Counted from the stretch's first letter, positions 7,447 through 17,821 are shown. The stretch is DNA of 64,000 nucleotides from Limosilactobacillus sp. WILCCON 0051 (GCF_039955095.1 NZ_CP154878.1:62001-126000); one strand, 5' to 3'. Notes: generated by a model from the sequence alone, not told the origin. A program made the numbers and translations.

Positions 7447-10400
7447 AGCCTTTAAAACTGAAAATGGAGTATTTTGGCTCATATGTCAATGAGACCGTTG
7501 ATTTTGCTCAATTTGACGAAGTGCCGCTGTTTTTGATCAGTGGCAAGACGGGCAGCGGCAAGACCACGATTTTTGACGCAATGTGTTTTAGTCTGTTTGG
7601 TACAACGACTGATAATAATCGCAATGGCCGTACTGCCGAAAAACTGCGCTCTGATTTTGCCAAGGAAAAGGATCTGACGCGGGTCTCATTTTGGTTTGAG
7701 CATCAAGGCAAGACCTATCAGATCATTCGAGAACCTAAACAGGACCGGCACAAGAGCCAAAAAGTAGACCTGTTTTATGAAAAAAACGGTCAAAAAGAAG
7801 AAATTACCAAAGTTACCGACGCCAATCAATTTATTGAAGATCTAATCGGCATCAATGCTGATCAGTTTCGCCAGATCGTCTTGCTGCCGCAGGGTAAGTT
7901 TCGTGAGTTTCTGGAGTCGGACAGCAACAATAAAAATCAATTGCTGGCGGAGCTGTTTGGCACGCAGCTATACGCGGACTGGACTCAGCAACTCAAGGAT
8001 CAGCTGACGGCGGCACAGGATGCCAGCCATGACAGTCAAAAGCAAATGGAACATCTGATGACCAGCATTGAAGAGCTTGCCGACCAAACCGATCCCGTTC
8101 AATGGCTGCAAGCTGCCGCGACGCTGTTAAAACAGCATTCTCAGCAGCTGGCTCAGCAAGCTGAGAATGCTGCCGCTGCACAGGAAAAGGCTAAAAAACT
8201 CGATGAACAGTTTCACGTGGAACAAAATCTGCAGACCGCCTATGATGAACTAGCCCAAAACCAAGCCGCTCAACAACAGCTGAATCAGCAGCAATCGGCA
8301 ATCCAAGCCAAGCAGCAGCTGATTGACGAGCTGCAGTGGGTTCGCCATCAGCAAACCGATTACGCTGCCTGGCAGCATGCCCAGGCGGCAATCCAAGACC
8401 TGCAAAACGATCTGCAGCAACAGCAGACAACGGCTACGGAACTTGATCAAAAACTGCAGCAATTGCAGCATCGCGCTCAAGAGCTGAACCAGCAGCAGCC
8501 GGCCATCGATTCGATCAACCAGCAAAAAATCGCTTTGGAAAGCCTGCTGCCCCGCTATCAAGAAACGGCTGAACTTAAAGAACGCATTCAAACCGAACAG
8601 CAAAAACTGGCTAAACTCCAAAAAAGCCATCAGCAGGTTCAAGCCGTCAGTCAGCAGCAGACGATTTTACTGGAGAAAACAGCACAGCAGATTCAAGACC
8701 TGCAGCAGCAAACCGATCGGCAGCTGATTGAAAAAATGCTTGAGGAACGCAGCACCGGACAGGCACTGCTCAAGCGGCTGCAGGATCTGCAGAGCAGGCA
8801 CCAGACGATAACAGATCAGCAAGCCAGCCTACAGCAGGCCCAGCATGAGGAGGAATTGGCTGGACAGCATTATCAGACCGCGCAGACTGCTTTTCAAGAA
8901 GCTGATCAAAAGCACGCGGCCCTTCAGATTGCCGAACTGGCGACTCATCTGGTTCCGGGTCAGCCTTGTCCGGTCTGCGGCTCAATTGATCATCCCCAGC
9001 CAGGCAACCTAGCCGCTAAGATCTCGCTTGATGAGATTCAAGCTGCCGGTGTGGCTTTAAAACAGGCGCGCCAGGCTTTAGACGATGCGCAGGCTCAAAA
9101 AGTCAAGGCTCAGGAAAAAACGGTCAATCTGACCCAGCAGTTGACGCTTTTAAAAGCTGAATACACGACTGAGCTGACGAAATTAAGACATGACAGTCAG
9201 CTGCCAGCGACCGATCTTGCCCAGCTGGCCGCAAAACTGCAGGAGCGTATGAATGAGACCGCACAACGGCTTAAAAAGACGCAGACAGCCATTGAAGAAT
9301 TAAAGCAGGCGCAGCAAGAACAGCAAAAACAGCAGCAGACATTGGATGAATTGACGGCCCAGCAGCAGAAACTGGATCATGATCAGCAGCTGCTGACGGC
9401 TCAACTGGCCGGACTCAATGGCGAGCTGACGGCCAAAGTAAAGCAGCTGCCGCCAGCATACGCTGATTTAATCACAGCTAAAAAACAACTGCATGCTTGG
9501 CAGATTCAGCTGCAGGATTATCAGCAAAAAAAGGATCAGAACCAAACCGAACTGCAGCATCAACAACAGCGCGCTGCCGCGGTCGCCGCAACGATCAGTC
9601 ATGATCAAGAAAACCTGACGCAGCAGCAGAATCATCGCCAACAGTTGGTCAAGCAGCTGCAGCAGGCCTTAAAAGATCATGATCCCAATGCTCAGTGGTC
9701 GCGCTATGCAGAAGACTTTGCCCAACTGGATCAGCTGGAATCTCTGCAGCAGACCGTCAACGAATATCAGCAGGCAGTCAAGATCAATCTTGACCGGCGT
9801 CAGCACCTGCTGGCAGCTATCAACGAACGGCCCCGGCCACAGCTGGCTGAGACGCAAAAAGCTCTGCAGGCGGCCACGACAATGCGCGATGAAAAACAGC
9901 GGGAATTAGGGCGCTTGAAAGAACAGCTCCAACAGCAGCAAAAAACGGTTCAGCAGGTTGATGAGATCCAGCAGGAACAAGGCAAACAGCAGGCCGAACT
10001 GGATCGGCTCAGTGATCTGGTCAATACCATGAATGGCAAGAATTCAATGCGGCTGACTTTGGAAAGATATGTGCTCAGACACTACTTCAAAGAGGTCCTG
10101 AGCAACGCCAATCCACGGCTCAGACAATTAACTGCTGGTCGCTATGAGTTCTTTTTGGAAGAAAGCACCGGCTCAAACAACAAATGGAGCGGATTGGAAG
10201 TCGGCGTCAGAGATCGTGATGCTGGCAAGGATCGCAGCGTGCATACTCTGTCTGGAGGAGAGACTTTTGCTGCCTCACTGGCCCTCGCGCTGTCGCTTGG
10301 CGAGATCATTCAGCAGCAGGCCGGGGGAATTCAAATCGATGCTCTGTTTGTCGACGAAGGCTTCGGTTCGCTGGATCAAGCCGCACTGGATAATGCATTG

Positions 10401-10553
10401 CAGGCGCTGCAGACTTTGGAAGGCAATTCGCGTATGGTCGGGATCATCAGTCACGTGACCGAATTGGAAGAACGGATTCCCGATCAGCTCAAGATCAGTT
10501 CCGATAAGGGCCACAGTCATGTCAGCTATCAGCACGACTTTGCAATAAATTAG
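7443..10553 (+). CDS. sbcC: Exonuclease SbcC (Rad50-type ATPase subunit)
   Basis: A 1036-residue SMC-like ATPase. Walker A is GKTGSGKTT at residues 34-42. Very long Gln-rich coiled coils flank a zinc-hook CPVC at residues 509-512. The C-terminal lobe holds the ABC signature LSGGE and Walker B ALFVDEGFGSLD. Two such ATPases dimerise with SbcD, and the hook joins complexes that bridge DNA. It is translationally coupled to sbcD. The coiled coils are unusually rich in CAG (Gln) codons, which creates many CAGCAG runs in the DNA. A parS-like sequence lies inside the gene. Confidence 0.95.
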   Translation: MKPLKLKMEYFGSYVNETVDFAQFDEVPLFLISGKTGSGKTTIFDAMCFSLFGTTTDNNRNGRTAEKLRSDFAKEKDLTRVSFWFEHQGKTYQIIREPKQDRHKSQKVDLFYEKNGQKEEITKVTDANQFIEDLIGINADQFRQIVLLPQGKFREFLESDSNNKNQLLAELFGTQLYADWTQQLKDQLTAAQDASHDSQKQMEHLMTSIEELADQTDPVQWLQAAATLLKQHSQQLAQQAENAAAAQEKAKKLDEQFHVEQNLQTAYDELAQNQAAQQQLNQQQSAIQAKQQLIDELQWVRHQQTDYAAWQHAQAAIQDLQNDLQQQQTTATELDQKLQQLQHRAQELNQQQPAIDSINQQKIALESLLPRYQETAELKERIQTEQQKLAKLQKSHQQVQAVSQQQTILLEKTAQQIQDLQQQTDRQLIEKMLEERSTGQALLKRLQDLQSRHQTITDQQASLQQAQHEEELAGQHYQTAQTAFQEADQKHAALQIAELATHLVPGQPCPVCGSIDHPQPGNLAAKISLDEIQAAGVALKQARQALDDAQAQKVKAQEKTVNLTQQLTLLKAEYTTELTKLRHDSQLPATDLAQLAAKLQERMNETAQRLKKTQTAIEELKQAQQEQQKQQQTLDELTAQQQKLDHDQQLLTAQLAGLNGELTAKVKQLPPAYADLITAKKQLHAWQIQLQDYQQKKDQNQTELQHQQQRAAAVAATISHDQENLTQQQNHRQQLVKQLQQALKDHDPNAQWSRYAEDFAQLDQLESLQQTVNEYQQAVKINLDRRQHLLAAINERPRPQLAETQKALQAATTMRDEKQRELGRLKEQLQQQQKTVQQVDEIQQEQGKQQAELDRLSDLVNTMNGKNSMRLTLERYVLRHYFKEVLSNANPRLRQLTAGRYEFFLEESTGSNNKWSGLEVGVRDRDAGKDRSVHTLSGGETFAASLALALSLGEIIQQQAGGIQIDALFVDEGFGSLDQAALDNALQALQTLEGNSRMVGIISHVTELEERIPDQLKISSDKGHSHVSYQHDFAIN
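8209..8224. promoter_or_regulatory. Candidate parS (ParB/Noc nucleation site) inside sbcC
   Basis: The 16 bases match the Bacillus parS consensus TGTTTCACGTGAAACA at 14 of 16 positions, with mismatches at positions 1 and 12. The window encodes ParB at about 32 kb, and parS sites in Firmicutes commonly lie inside genes. Binding is inferred. Confidence 0.55.
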
Positions 10554-10562
10554 CCGAAAAGA

Positions 10563-10591
10563 TTGCCAAATCAGGCAGGATGTAATAAGAT
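10563..10591 (+). promoter_or_regulatory. serS leader promoter
   Basis: TTGCCA (10563-10568), a 17-base spacer, then TAAGAT (10586-10591). It precedes the T-box leader of serS. Confidence 0.55.
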
Positions 10592-10624
10592 AGCGATGAT
10601 ATAAAACACGAAGACATTTTAAAG

Positions 10625-10820
10625 TAGATCCTAAGAGAGCTGTCGGGTGGTGCAAGGCAGCGATCGAAACTCCGGTGTCATTAAATGTGGGCGGGTAATG
10701 CCGCACGGGTTCATGGCCGTTATCCATGCAGAGCGTGACAAATCTTTGTCGAACTTGGGTGGTACCGCGGAACCAGAGCCATTTCGTCCCAAAATATGGA
10801 TGAAGTGGCTCTTTTTATAT
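10625..10820 (+). promoter_or_regulatory. T-box leader of serS
   Basis: It contains the AGAGAG start of stem I, a distal loop GGTGCAAGG, a likely specifier TCC (serine) in the GAAACTCCGG stretch, and the T-box antiterminator TGGGTGGTACCGCGG at about 10757-10770. A terminator hairpin (10775-10816, arms AGAGCCATTTCGTCC and GGATGAAGTGGCTCT) follows, ending in a U-run. Uncharged tRNA-Ser is expected to stabilise the antiterminator and raise serS expression. The specifier assignment is by position and not proven. Confidence 0.88.
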
Positions 10821-10838
10821 ACTTAGGAGGAATTTTAG

Positions 10839-12143
10839 ATGCTCGATATCAAGAAGATTCGTAAAGACCCTGAATTCTTTAAGCAGAAGCTGGCAACGCG
10901 CAACGTTGATCCAAAAGACATTGACGAAGTATTGGCCCTGGATGAAAAACGGCGTGAACTGCTGCAGCAGACCGAAACGCTGAAGGCTAAGCGCAACGCG
11001 GCCTCCAAGAAGATCGGCGAGGCCAAGCGCAACCATGAATCAGCCGATGACGCGATTGCCGAAATGCGTCAGGTTGGTGAAGACATCAAGAAGCTGGACG
11101 TTGAGGTCGAAGAAAACGACGCGATCTTAAACGACAAGCTGGCGCATCTGCCAAACGTGCCGCGTGATGGCGTGCCGGTTGGTCCCGATGAAGACAGCAA
11201 CCGTGAAGAATACAAGGTGGGCGAGCCGACTAAGTTTGCCTTTGAGCCTAAGCACCACTGGGACCTGGGCGAAAAGCTCGGCATTCTGGACTTCGACCGG
11301 GCAGCTAAGGTTTCTGGCGCGCGGTTCGTCTACTACGTCGGCTTGGGTGCTCAACTGGAACGGGCCGTCTACAACTTCATGCTGGATGAACACATGAAGG
11401 AAGGCTACACGGAAGTTCTGCCGCCATATATCGTCAAGGCTCAATCCATGTACGGTACTGGTCAGTTCCCTAAGTTTAAGGAAGGCGTCTACCAGGTCAA
11501 TGGCGAGGACATGACGCTGATTCCAACGGCGGAAGTGCCTTTGACCAACTACTTCTCTGGTGAAGAGATTCCAACCGACAAGCTGCCAGTATACGTCACG
11601 GCGCTGTCGCCATCGTTCCGTTCTGAGGCTGGCTCGGCTGGCCGGGACACGCGTGGTCTGATCCGGATGCACCAGTTCAATAAGGTTGAAATGGTTAAGT
11701 ACGTTAAGCCGGAAACCTCATTTGACGAACTGGAAAAGATGACTAAGAATGCCGAAAACATTCTGCAAAAGCTTGGCCTGCCATACCATGTCATTACGCT
11801 GTCGACTGGCGATATGAGCTTTACTTCAGCGGAAACGCATGATATTGAAGTCTGGATGCCAGCTCAAGACAAGTATCGTGAAATCTCCAGCTGCTCGAAC
11901 TGTACTGATTTCCAAGCTCGCCGGATGCACATTACCTACCGTGACGAAAACGGCAAGCTGCAGCTGGTCCACACGCTGAACGGTTCTGGTTTGGCAGTTG
12001 GCCGGACGGTAGCCGCAATTTTGGAAAACTACCAAAACGAAGACGGTACGGTAACGATTCCAGAAGCACTGGTACCTTACATGCATGGCATCACCAAGAT
12101 CACGCCGGAAAACGCGGTGCCATTCAACTACCTGCACAAGTAA
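10839..12143 (+). CDS. serS: Serine--tRNA ligase
   Basis: A 434-residue class II synthetase that charges tRNA-Ser. The first 100 or so residues form the charged two-helix arm that contacts the tRNA. Motif 2 is visible as [17 protein letters not shown] and motif 3 as [16 protein letters not shown]. Normal family length. ATG at 10839 with TAGGAGGA upstream. It is monocistronic, controlled by the T-box leader, and ends before a strong terminator. Confidence 0.97.
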   Translation: MLDIKKIRKDPEFFKQKLATRNVDPKDIDEVLALDEKRRELLQQTETLKAKRNAASKKIGEAKRNHESADDAIAEMRQVGEDIKKLDVEVEENDAILNDKLAHLPNVPRDGVPVGPDEDSNREEYKVGEPTKFAFEPKHHWDLGEKLGILDFDRAAKVSGARFVYYVGLGAQLERAVYNFMLDEHMKEGYTEVLPPYIVKAQSMYGTGQFPKFKEGVYQVNGEDMTLIPTAEVPLTNYFSGEEIPTDKLPVYVTALSPSFRSEAGSAGRDTRGLIRMHQFNKVEMVKYVKPETSFDELEKMTKNAENILQKLGLPYHVITLSTGDMSFTSAETHDIEVWMPAQDKYREISSCSNCTDFQARRMHITYRDENGKLQLVHTLNGSGLAVGRTVAAILENYQNEDGTVTIPEALVPYMHGITKITPENAVPFNYLHK

Positions 12144-12232
12144 AATCCGATCAGCGGTCGCGTTTGGAGTCTGCTGAGAATGTCTGGTAAACTAGAGGCA
12201 AAGAAAGTTTCAACCAAGCCAGACACGGAAAA

Positions 12233-12286
12233 AATAAAGCCCCTTGCCGTGTCGGCTTGCTGCACGGAAAAGGGGCTTTATTAGTG
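12233..12286. terminator. Terminator after serS
   Basis: Perfect outer stem AATAAAGCCCCTT/AAGGGGCTTTATT with an inner CCGTG/CACGG pairing. It lies upstream of the MFS transporter gene. Confidence 0.85.
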
Positions 12287-12307
12287 CTTTAGAAAGGGTG
12301 CATATTT

Positions 12308-13477
12308 ATGCCACGCCAATCAATCAAGCTCAAGTGGCTGTTCATGGCGAGTCTGCTTAATAATGCCGGCGCCGCGATGCTTTGGCCATTGACGACGATC
12401 TATGTGCATGAGTACTTGAACAAGTCGATGACGGTCGCGGGCTTGGTAATCTTTTTCAGTTCCATGGGGATGATGTTTGGCAACTACCTGGGCGGCTGGC
12501 TGTTTGACAACTGGAAGCCTTACGCGGCCGCGGTGATCACTGTAACGGTCGCCACTTTGGGAAATATCTTGATGATTTTCTTTCATGGCTGGCCGATGTT
12601 TCCGATTCTGCTGGCCGTGATCTGCTTTGCTGACGGCTCGGGACTGACCGTGATCAATTCCTATGGCTCGGCCGTTACGGGACACACTGCCCGCTATGTC
12701 TATAACATGCTGTACATGGCGCTTAACGTGGGGGTCGTAGTTGGCACGCTGTTGGTCGGGACGCTGTTGGACCTGGGAATCGAGATCGTCTTTATCGTAG
12801 CCAGCGTCTGCTATGGTGCCTACCTTTTGATTACGGTGCTGCACTTTAACGTTGACGTGCGGCCCAAGTCAACGGGTAAAAGTCAGCAGGCCGCGGCGGT
12901 TAAGAGCCCACGTCACAACGTCCACATCGTCTATGCCTACTGTCTGTGCCTAGTAACGGTCTACCTCAGCTATGCCTTATGGGAAAGCGTCATGTCGGTG
13001 CACATTACCGATATGCATATTCCATTCTTTGCCTATAGTCTGCTGTGGACGATCAATGGGGCCGTCATCGTTTTGGGCCAGCCGCTGGTTACCAGACTGG
13101 CCGACTATCTTTCGGTTAAGCGGCAGATTATTATTGGGATTGCGATTTTTGCCATTTCATTTCCGCTGCTGATCTGGGTACACAGCTTTGCGATGTTTGT
13201 CGTTGACTTTGTGATCCTGACGATTGGGGAAATGGTCGGGATTCCTTCCGTGCCGGCCTATATCGATGTCTTGACCGTCGCTGAGGAAACCGGTAAGTAT
13301 CAAGGAATGCCCAACGTTGCCATGTCGATTGGCCGGGCGCTGGGACCAGTGTATGGCGGCTGGGTTGTTGACCAAGCCGGCTATAACTTCTTGTTTGTCT
13401 CAGTCTTTATCATGATGCTGGTAACCTGGCTATACGCGATCGTGGTGTCCAGACGCTCAGTCAAGGTAATCAAATAA
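12308..13477 (+). CDS. MFS transporter, probable drug/efflux permease
   Basis: A 389-residue major facilitator with about 12 hydrophobic helices in two halves. The loop between helices 2 and 3 reads GGWLFDNWKPY, resembling the MFS signature (G-x-x-x-D-R). The central loop is charged (PKSTGKSQQ). The closest recognisable architecture is a DHA1-type proton-driven exporter, but the substrate cannot be told from sequence. ATG at 12308 follows AGAAAGGGTG. It stands alone between two terminators. Confidence 0.8.
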   Translation: MPRQSIKLKWLFMASLLNNAGAAMLWPLTTIYVHEYLNKSMTVAGLVIFFSSMGMMFGNYLGGWLFDNWKPYAAAVITVTVATLGNILMIFFHGWPMFPILLAVICFADGSGLTVINSYGSAVTGHTARYVYNMLYMALNVGVVVGTLLVGTLLDLGIEIVFIVASVCYGAYLLITVLHFNVDVRPKSTGKSQQAAAVKSPRHNVHIVYAYCLCLVTVYLSYALWESVMSVHITDMHIPFFAYSLLWTINGAVIVLGQPLVTRLADYLSVKRQIIIGIAIFAISFPLLIWVHSFAMFVVDFVILTIGEMVGIPSVPAYIDVLTVAEETGKYQGMPNVAMSIGRALGPVYGGWVVDQAGYNFLFVSVFIMMLVTWLYAIVVSRRSVKVIK

Positions 13478-13515
13478 AAATGTCTTGTCGTGCTTAGGTG
13501 CGGCAAGGCATTTTT
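13476..13515. terminator. Terminator after the MFS gene
   Basis: Imperfect stem AAAAATGTCTTGTCG/CGGCAAGGCATTTTT (G-U pairs allowed) with a T-run. It overlaps the stop codon region. Confidence 0.75.
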
Positions 13516-13659
13516 AAGTGTTTGACTTATTTTGGCATAGATAATGACAGCTATCGAAAATTGACGATCCCAGCAGCAGCTGTCGACGACTATAATATAA
13601 GTAGAAATGAAATCGTTTTCGGAAAAAGGAGTGGATATTTAGAGGGGAAGGCGATTGCA

Positions 13660-15144
13660 ATGACGAATCCAAAGGTACGGGATAATCAATTAAGCTTTGC
13701 CGGGCTGGTCGCGATCTGTGTCAGTGCCATGATTGGTTCGGCGATTTTTGATCTGCCTAAAAACATGGCGACGGTTGCCGGGGCGACAGCGCAGATTCTG
13801 GCCTGGATTACAACGGGGATCGGCATGTGGCTGATTGCCGAGGTCTTTATGATTCTAAGTGCCGTGAAGCCTGATTTGACGGCTGGGATGTATGACTATG
13901 GCGTGGCCGGCTTTGGTCCGTTTGTCGGCTTTTTGACCGCGTGGGGATATTTTGTTTCCAACTGTGCGACCAATGCGGCGTTCGCGGTGCTGGTCATGAA
14001 CACGCTCAACTACTTTTTCCCTGGTACGTTTGCGGGCGGCAACAACTGGCCGTCAATGATCGGGGCCTCGCTTTTGACTTGGGGAATGACGGGGCTGACC
14101 TTAAAAGGCACCAAGTCTTCCAATCGCATGCAGAAAATCGCGATGACGCTGCTGATGATTGTGATTACCGTCTTGATCGTATCCTTAATGGGCAACTTCA
14201 GCTGGCAGAAATTCACCATGGACATGCAGGCCAATGTGGTGATGCCATCCGTACACAATCTGAATCTGGGCAGCGTATCTCAGCAGACGCTGGCCACGAT
14301 GATGGTTACGCTGTGGATGTTCAGCGGGATTGAAGGAGCAGCAGTCATGGCGGGCCGGGCCAAGAAGCGCAGCCAGGTCAGAATGGCCACGATGGTCGGG
14401 TTCTTAATCTGCATTACGATTGACATTTTGATCAGTCTGCTTTCGCTGGGAGTCTTCTCATATGGTCAGTTGATGCGGCTGGCCTCGCCTTCTACGGCCG
14501 CGATCCTGACCAGTATCTGGCACAACGTCTGGGGCCGCAACATCATCAGTCTGACCTTGATCTTGACGGTGCTGGCCAGCTGGATCTCTTGGCTGGAAAT
14601 GATCTGTGAGCTGCCGCAGCACGCCGCCGAGCAGGATGGTACTTTTCCGCAGGCATTTGCCAAGACCAACGCCAACGATCAGCCGGTGTTTGCCATTTTG
14701 ATTGCCACGGTAACGATTCAGGCCATTATTCTGATGGCGCATTTTGACGGCCAGGCCTATGAAAAGCTGCTTTTAATCAGCGCGGCGACCACGATTCCGC
14801 CTTATCTGGTTGCTGAGGCCTACCTGTTTAAGATTGCCATGAATCATGAATACAGCGGCAAGCATCATCCAAAGCGGGGCATGATCATCGCGGGCTTGGC
14901 CTTTGTCTACACGCTGCTGATGGGCGTTTCAGCGGGCTTAAAGTACACGGTGGCCGAATTCATCGTCTACCTGGTGGGGATGCCGATGTATCTGTACGCG
15001 CGTCGTCAGCATGGTCAAACCGTCTTCAGTCATGCTGAAAAGATCCTGGCAGCCGTGATTATCGTCATTGCCGTTTTGGGAATCGACGTTTTGATGGGGC
15101 TGATCAAACAGCCGTTTATGACGCTGCTTTCCCTGGGCCACTAG
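13660..15144 (+). CDS. APC-family basic amino acid/polyamine antiporter-like permease
   Basis: A 494-residue permease with about 12-13 hydrophobic helices. The first helix region, AGLVAICVSAMIGSAIFDLP, is the substrate-binding GSG-like kink of the APA family (arginine/ornithine, arginine/agmatine or related antiporters). The open frame extends upstream to 13498. ATG at 13660 is preferred because AGGGGAAGG lies just before it and the protein then begins directly before helix 1. A -10-like TATAAT lies at 13591-13596 without a good -35. The substrate is unknown; the best guess is a cationic amino acid or amine exchanger. Confidence 0.8.
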   Translation: MTNPKVRDNQLSFAGLVAICVSAMIGSAIFDLPKNMATVAGATAQILAWITTGIGMWLIAEVFMILSAVKPDLTAGMYDYGVAGFGPFVGFLTAWGYFVSNCATNAAFAVLVMNTLNYFFPGTFAGGNNWPSMIGASLLTWGMTGLTLKGTKSSNRMQKIAMTLLMIVITVLIVSLMGNFSWQKFTMDMQANVVMPSVHNLNLGSVSQQTLATMMVTLWMFSGIEGAAVMAGRAKKRSQVRMATMVGFLICITIDILISLLSLGVFSYGQLMRLASPSTAAILTSIWHNVWGRNIISLTLILTVLASWISWLEMICELPQHAAEQDGTFPQAFAKTNANDQPVFAILIATVTIQAIILMAHFDGQAYEKLLLISAATTIPPYLVAEAYLFKIAMNHEYSGKHHPKRGMIIAGLAFVYTLLMGVSAGLKYTVAEFIVYLVGMPMYLYARRQHGQTVFSHAEKILAAVIIVIAVLGIDVLMGLIKQPFMTLLSLGH

Positions 15145-15149
15145 AGACT

Positions 15150-15185
15150 AAAAAAAGCTTTGCGTGAGTTGCGCAAAGCTTTTTT
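15150..15185. terminator. Bidirectional terminator between the permease and trpS
   Basis: Perfect stem AAAAAAGCTTTGCG/CGCAAAGCTTTTTT with a 7-base loop. It lies between convergent genes and can act on both strands. Confidence 0.92.
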
Positions 15186-15192
15186 GATTCAA

Positions 15193-16218
15193 TTAGGCAA
15201 AGTAATCCAGCCCCATGGCATGCCGCACTTCCGCCAGCGTTTGGTTGGCAACCTCATTGGCATCGGCACAGCCCTGCTTGAGCATGTCGTAAACTGCCGG
15301 AATGTCCTTGGCAAATTCTTCGCGGCGTTCCCGAATTGGCTTAAGCTCGTTGTTCAAGACTTCAAACAGGTAGCGCTTGATCTTAACGTCGCCCAGACCG
15401 CCAGCTTGATATTGGTCCTTTAATTCCTGCACGTGCTCTTTGTCAGGGTCGAAGATGTCCAGGTAGGTAAAGACCACGTTGCCTTCAATATGACCAGGAT
15501 CTTCAACGTGAATGTGGGTTGGGTCGGTGTACATGGACATGACCTTCTTTTGCAGCGTCTTTTCATCATCGCTCAAGTAGATGGCATTGCCCAGCGATTT
15601 GCTCATCTTGGCATTGCCGTCCAGCCCCGGAATCCGACCCTGGCCCTTTGGTGGGAAGACGCCCTTTGGTTCAACCAGAATGTCGCCATAGATGTTGTTG
15701 AACGAGCGCACGATTTCCCGCGCCTGTTCCATCATTGGCTCCTGGTCATCGCCAACCGGCACCAGTTCACCTTTAAATGCCGTGATGTCGGCGGTTTGGC
15801 TGACAGGGTAGGTTAAAAAGCCGGCTGGAATCGAACGGTCAAAGTTCTTTTGCTGAATCTCGGCTTTAACGGTTGGGTTGCGTTCCAGCCGCGATACCGT
15901 AACCAGATTCAGATAGTACATGTTGAGCTCAGATAAAGCGGGAATCTGCGACTGGATGTACATCGTTGACTTGGCCGGATCCAGACCGACTGCCAGATAG
16001 TCTAGGGCGACTTGAATCAGACTGTTGTGGATCTTTTCTGGGTCGCGGGCGTTGTCGGTCAAAGCCTGCTGGTCGGCAATCATGATAAACATGTTGTATT
16101 TGCCGCTGTTTTGCATCTTCACGCGTTCTTTTAATGAACCAACGTAATGACCAATATGCAGCTTGCCGGTTGGCCGGTCACCGGTTAAAACGACTTTTTT
16201 GCTGGGATCAAACTTCAT
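15193..16218 (-). CDS. trpS: Tryptophan--tRNA ligase
   Basis: A 341-residue class I synthetase. The HIGH-type motif is [10 protein letters not shown] near residue 20, and the KMSKS motif is AKMSKSLGN near residue 200. It charges tRNA-Trp. The open frame begins seven codons earlier, but ATG at 16218 has GAAAGGAG at the right distance and gives the normal family N-terminus. It is controlled by a tryptophan T-box immediately upstream. Confidence 0.96.
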   Translation of the reverse strand: MKFDPSKKVVLTGDRPTGKLHIGHYVGSLKERVKMQNSGKYNMFIMIADQQALTDNARDPEKIHNSLIQVALDYLAVGLDPAKSTMYIQSQIPALSELNMYYLNLVTVSRLERNPTVKAEIQQKNFDRSIPAGFLTYPVSQTADITAFKGELVPVGDDQEPMMEQAREIVRSFNNIYGDILVEPKGVFPPKGQGRIPGLDGNAKMSKSLGNAIYLSDDEKTLQKKVMSMYTDPTHIHVEDPGHIEGNVVFTYLDIFDPDKEHVQELKDQYQAGGLGDVKIKRYLFEVLNNELKPIRERREEFAKDIPAVYDMLKQGCADANEVANQTLAEVRHAMGLDYFA

Positions 16219-16240
16219 AAGAAAAACTCCTTTCAGCACC

Positions 16241-16438
16241 TAAAAAAAGACCGTCCTCTCCAAACGAGAATAGGACGATCTTTGCCGCGGTGCCACCTAA
16301 TTTAGGGGAAAGCCCCTCACTTAAATGCTTTTGATTCAGTTGTCGGCACCGCTCCATTTCGCTTAGCCGCGATCCCTCTCAGCATTTGGAATCTCTCTGT
16401 CATTGGCCTGACTACTATCGCACCGTGCATGATAGCTA
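16241..16438 (-). promoter_or_regulatory. T-box leader of trpS
   Basis: On the minus strand, AGGTGGCACCGCGG (plus coordinates about 16284-16298) is the T-box sequence. It is followed by a terminator hairpin (AAAGATCGTCCT/AGGACGGTCTTT, 16243-16282). A plausible specifier TGG (tryptophan) lies in GCGAAATGGAGC. The variable T-box base is C, which pairs with the G73 discriminator expected for tRNA-Trp. Promoter -10 TATAAT lies at 16440-16445 (complement), with TTGACC at 16465-16470. Confidence 0.9.
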
Positions 16439-16542
16439 TATTATAACGCGAAATCAGCTGCCTGGGTCAACTACTTCTTCACCCATATTAGCAGCAGCGC
16501 GTCTTATTCATAATCTGGGAACTGCTGCCCCAGGTTCTCCAA

Positions 16543-17799
16543 TTACTTCTTTACCCGTGCCAGCCAGTAGCGCTTCTTACCCTTGCGCACGATTACGAAC
16601 CTGCCGTCAAAATGCGTGCTTGGATCGATTTCGGCATTCTCGTCCGTGATCTGCTCGCCATTGATGCGGATGGCGCCGTTCTTAACGTCTTCGCGGGCCT
16701 GACGACGGGAAGGCTCGATCTTGGTGTCGTCAACCAGCCACAGGATAATGTTCTGCTTTTGGTTGGCAACCTCAACGGATGGCATGTTCTTGAAGCCTTG
16801 TTCGATCTCGCTGGCAGACAGTTGGGCCACGTCACCGGAGAACAGGGCTGCCGTGATACGTTCGGCTTCTTCAACGGCCTTTTCACCGTGTACGAACTTG
16901 GTAACCTCACGTGCCAGCGTCTTTTGGGCCTCGCGCTTCCATGGTTCGGTCTTGACTTTTTCAGCCAGCGCGTCGATTTCTTCCTTGCTCAGGAAAGTGA
17001 AGTACTTCAGGTATTTAACGACGTCGCGGTCATCTTGATTGATCCAGAATTGGTAGAACTCGTATGGCGTCGTCTTTTCTGGATCCAGCCAGACTGCGCC
17101 GCCTGCCGTCTTGCCGAACTTGGTGCCGTCTGCCTTGAGCATCAGCGGAATCGTCAGACCATAGGCTTTGGCATCGGGACCTTCAATCTTATGAATCAGA
17201 TCAATCCCGGAAGTAATGTTGCCCCATTGATCAGCCCCGCCGATCTGCAGGTGAACGTCATTATGCCGGTAGAGGTGCAAAAAGTCGATGGACTGCAGGA
17301 TCTGGTAGGTGAACTCAGTGTATGAGATCCCGGTTTCCAAACGGCTGGCTACGACTTCTTTGTTCAGCATCGTGTTTACGCTGAACAGCTTGCCGTAGTC
17401 GCGCAGAAAGTCGATCATGCTCAGCTTGGACAGCCAGTCGTAGTTGTTGACGATGGTGAAGTTTTCCGTCCCGAACAGCTTGATCATCTGGTTGGTCAGG
17501 GCCTTAACGTTGTGCTCCAGCTGTGATTCCGTCTGCAGGGTCCGTTCGGTTTTGCGCCCGGATGGATCCCCAATTGCACCGGTCCCGCCCCCGATGATAA
17601 TAACGGGATGGTGACCGGCCAGCTGGAATCGCTTCAGCATCATAAATGGAATCAGATGGCCAATGTGCAGGCTGTCGCCAGTCGGATCGGTCCCGCAGTA
17701 GAGGCCGATCTTTTCGTTTTCCGTCAGTTCGCGCAGGCCTTCTTCGTCAGTCACCTGATTAACGGCCCCGCGCCAGGTCAGTTCATCAATAATATTCAT
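16543..17799 (-). CDS. tyrS: Tyrosine--tRNA ligase
   Basis: A 418-residue class I TyrRS. The HIGH motif is SLHIGHLIPF and the KMSKS variant is KFGKT (in the ADGTKFGKTAGG stretch), as usual in this enzyme. The last 70 residues form an S4-like RNA-binding domain ending in a basic tail. It charges tRNA-Tyr. ATG at 17799 has GGAGGTA upstream. About 100 bases separate its stop from the trpS leader; its expression is under its own T-box. Confidence 0.96.
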   Translation of the reverse strand: MNIIDELTWRGAVNQVTDEEGLRELTENEKIGLYCGTDPTGDSLHIGHLIPFMMLKRFQLAGHHPVIIIGGGTGAIGDPSGRKTERTLQTESQLEHNVKALTNQMIKLFGTENFTIVNNYDWLSKLSMIDFLRDYGKLFSVNTMLNKEVVASRLETGISYTEFTYQILQSIDFLHLYRHNDVHLQIGGADQWGNITSGIDLIHKIEGPDAKAYGLTIPLMLKADGTKFGKTAGGAVWLDPEKTTPYEFYQFWINQDDRDVVKYLKYFTFLSKEEIDALAEKVKTEPWKREAQKTLAREVTKFVHGEKAVEEAERITAALFSGDVAQLSASEIEQGFKNMPSVEVANQKQNIILWLVDDTKIEPSRRQAREDVKNGAIRINGEQITDENAEIDPSTHFDGRFVIVRKGKKRYWLARVKK

Positions 17800-17821
17800 T
17801 TAAATACCTCCAAAAAATGCC

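Noticed and set aside
8040..9960. Gln-rich repeats in sbcC as a repeat expansion
   Set aside because: Coiled-coil Gln richness with scattered CAG codons is normal for SbcC, and there is no perfect tandem unit.
10448..10463. Third parS-like site (CAGTCACGTGACCG) in sbcC
   Set aside because: Only the central CACGTG and its immediate neighbours match; the flanking arms do not.
13498..13659. N-terminal extension of the APA permease
   Set aside because: The extension has no ribosome binding site and spans promoter-like DNA. The ATG at 13660 has AGGGGAAGG.
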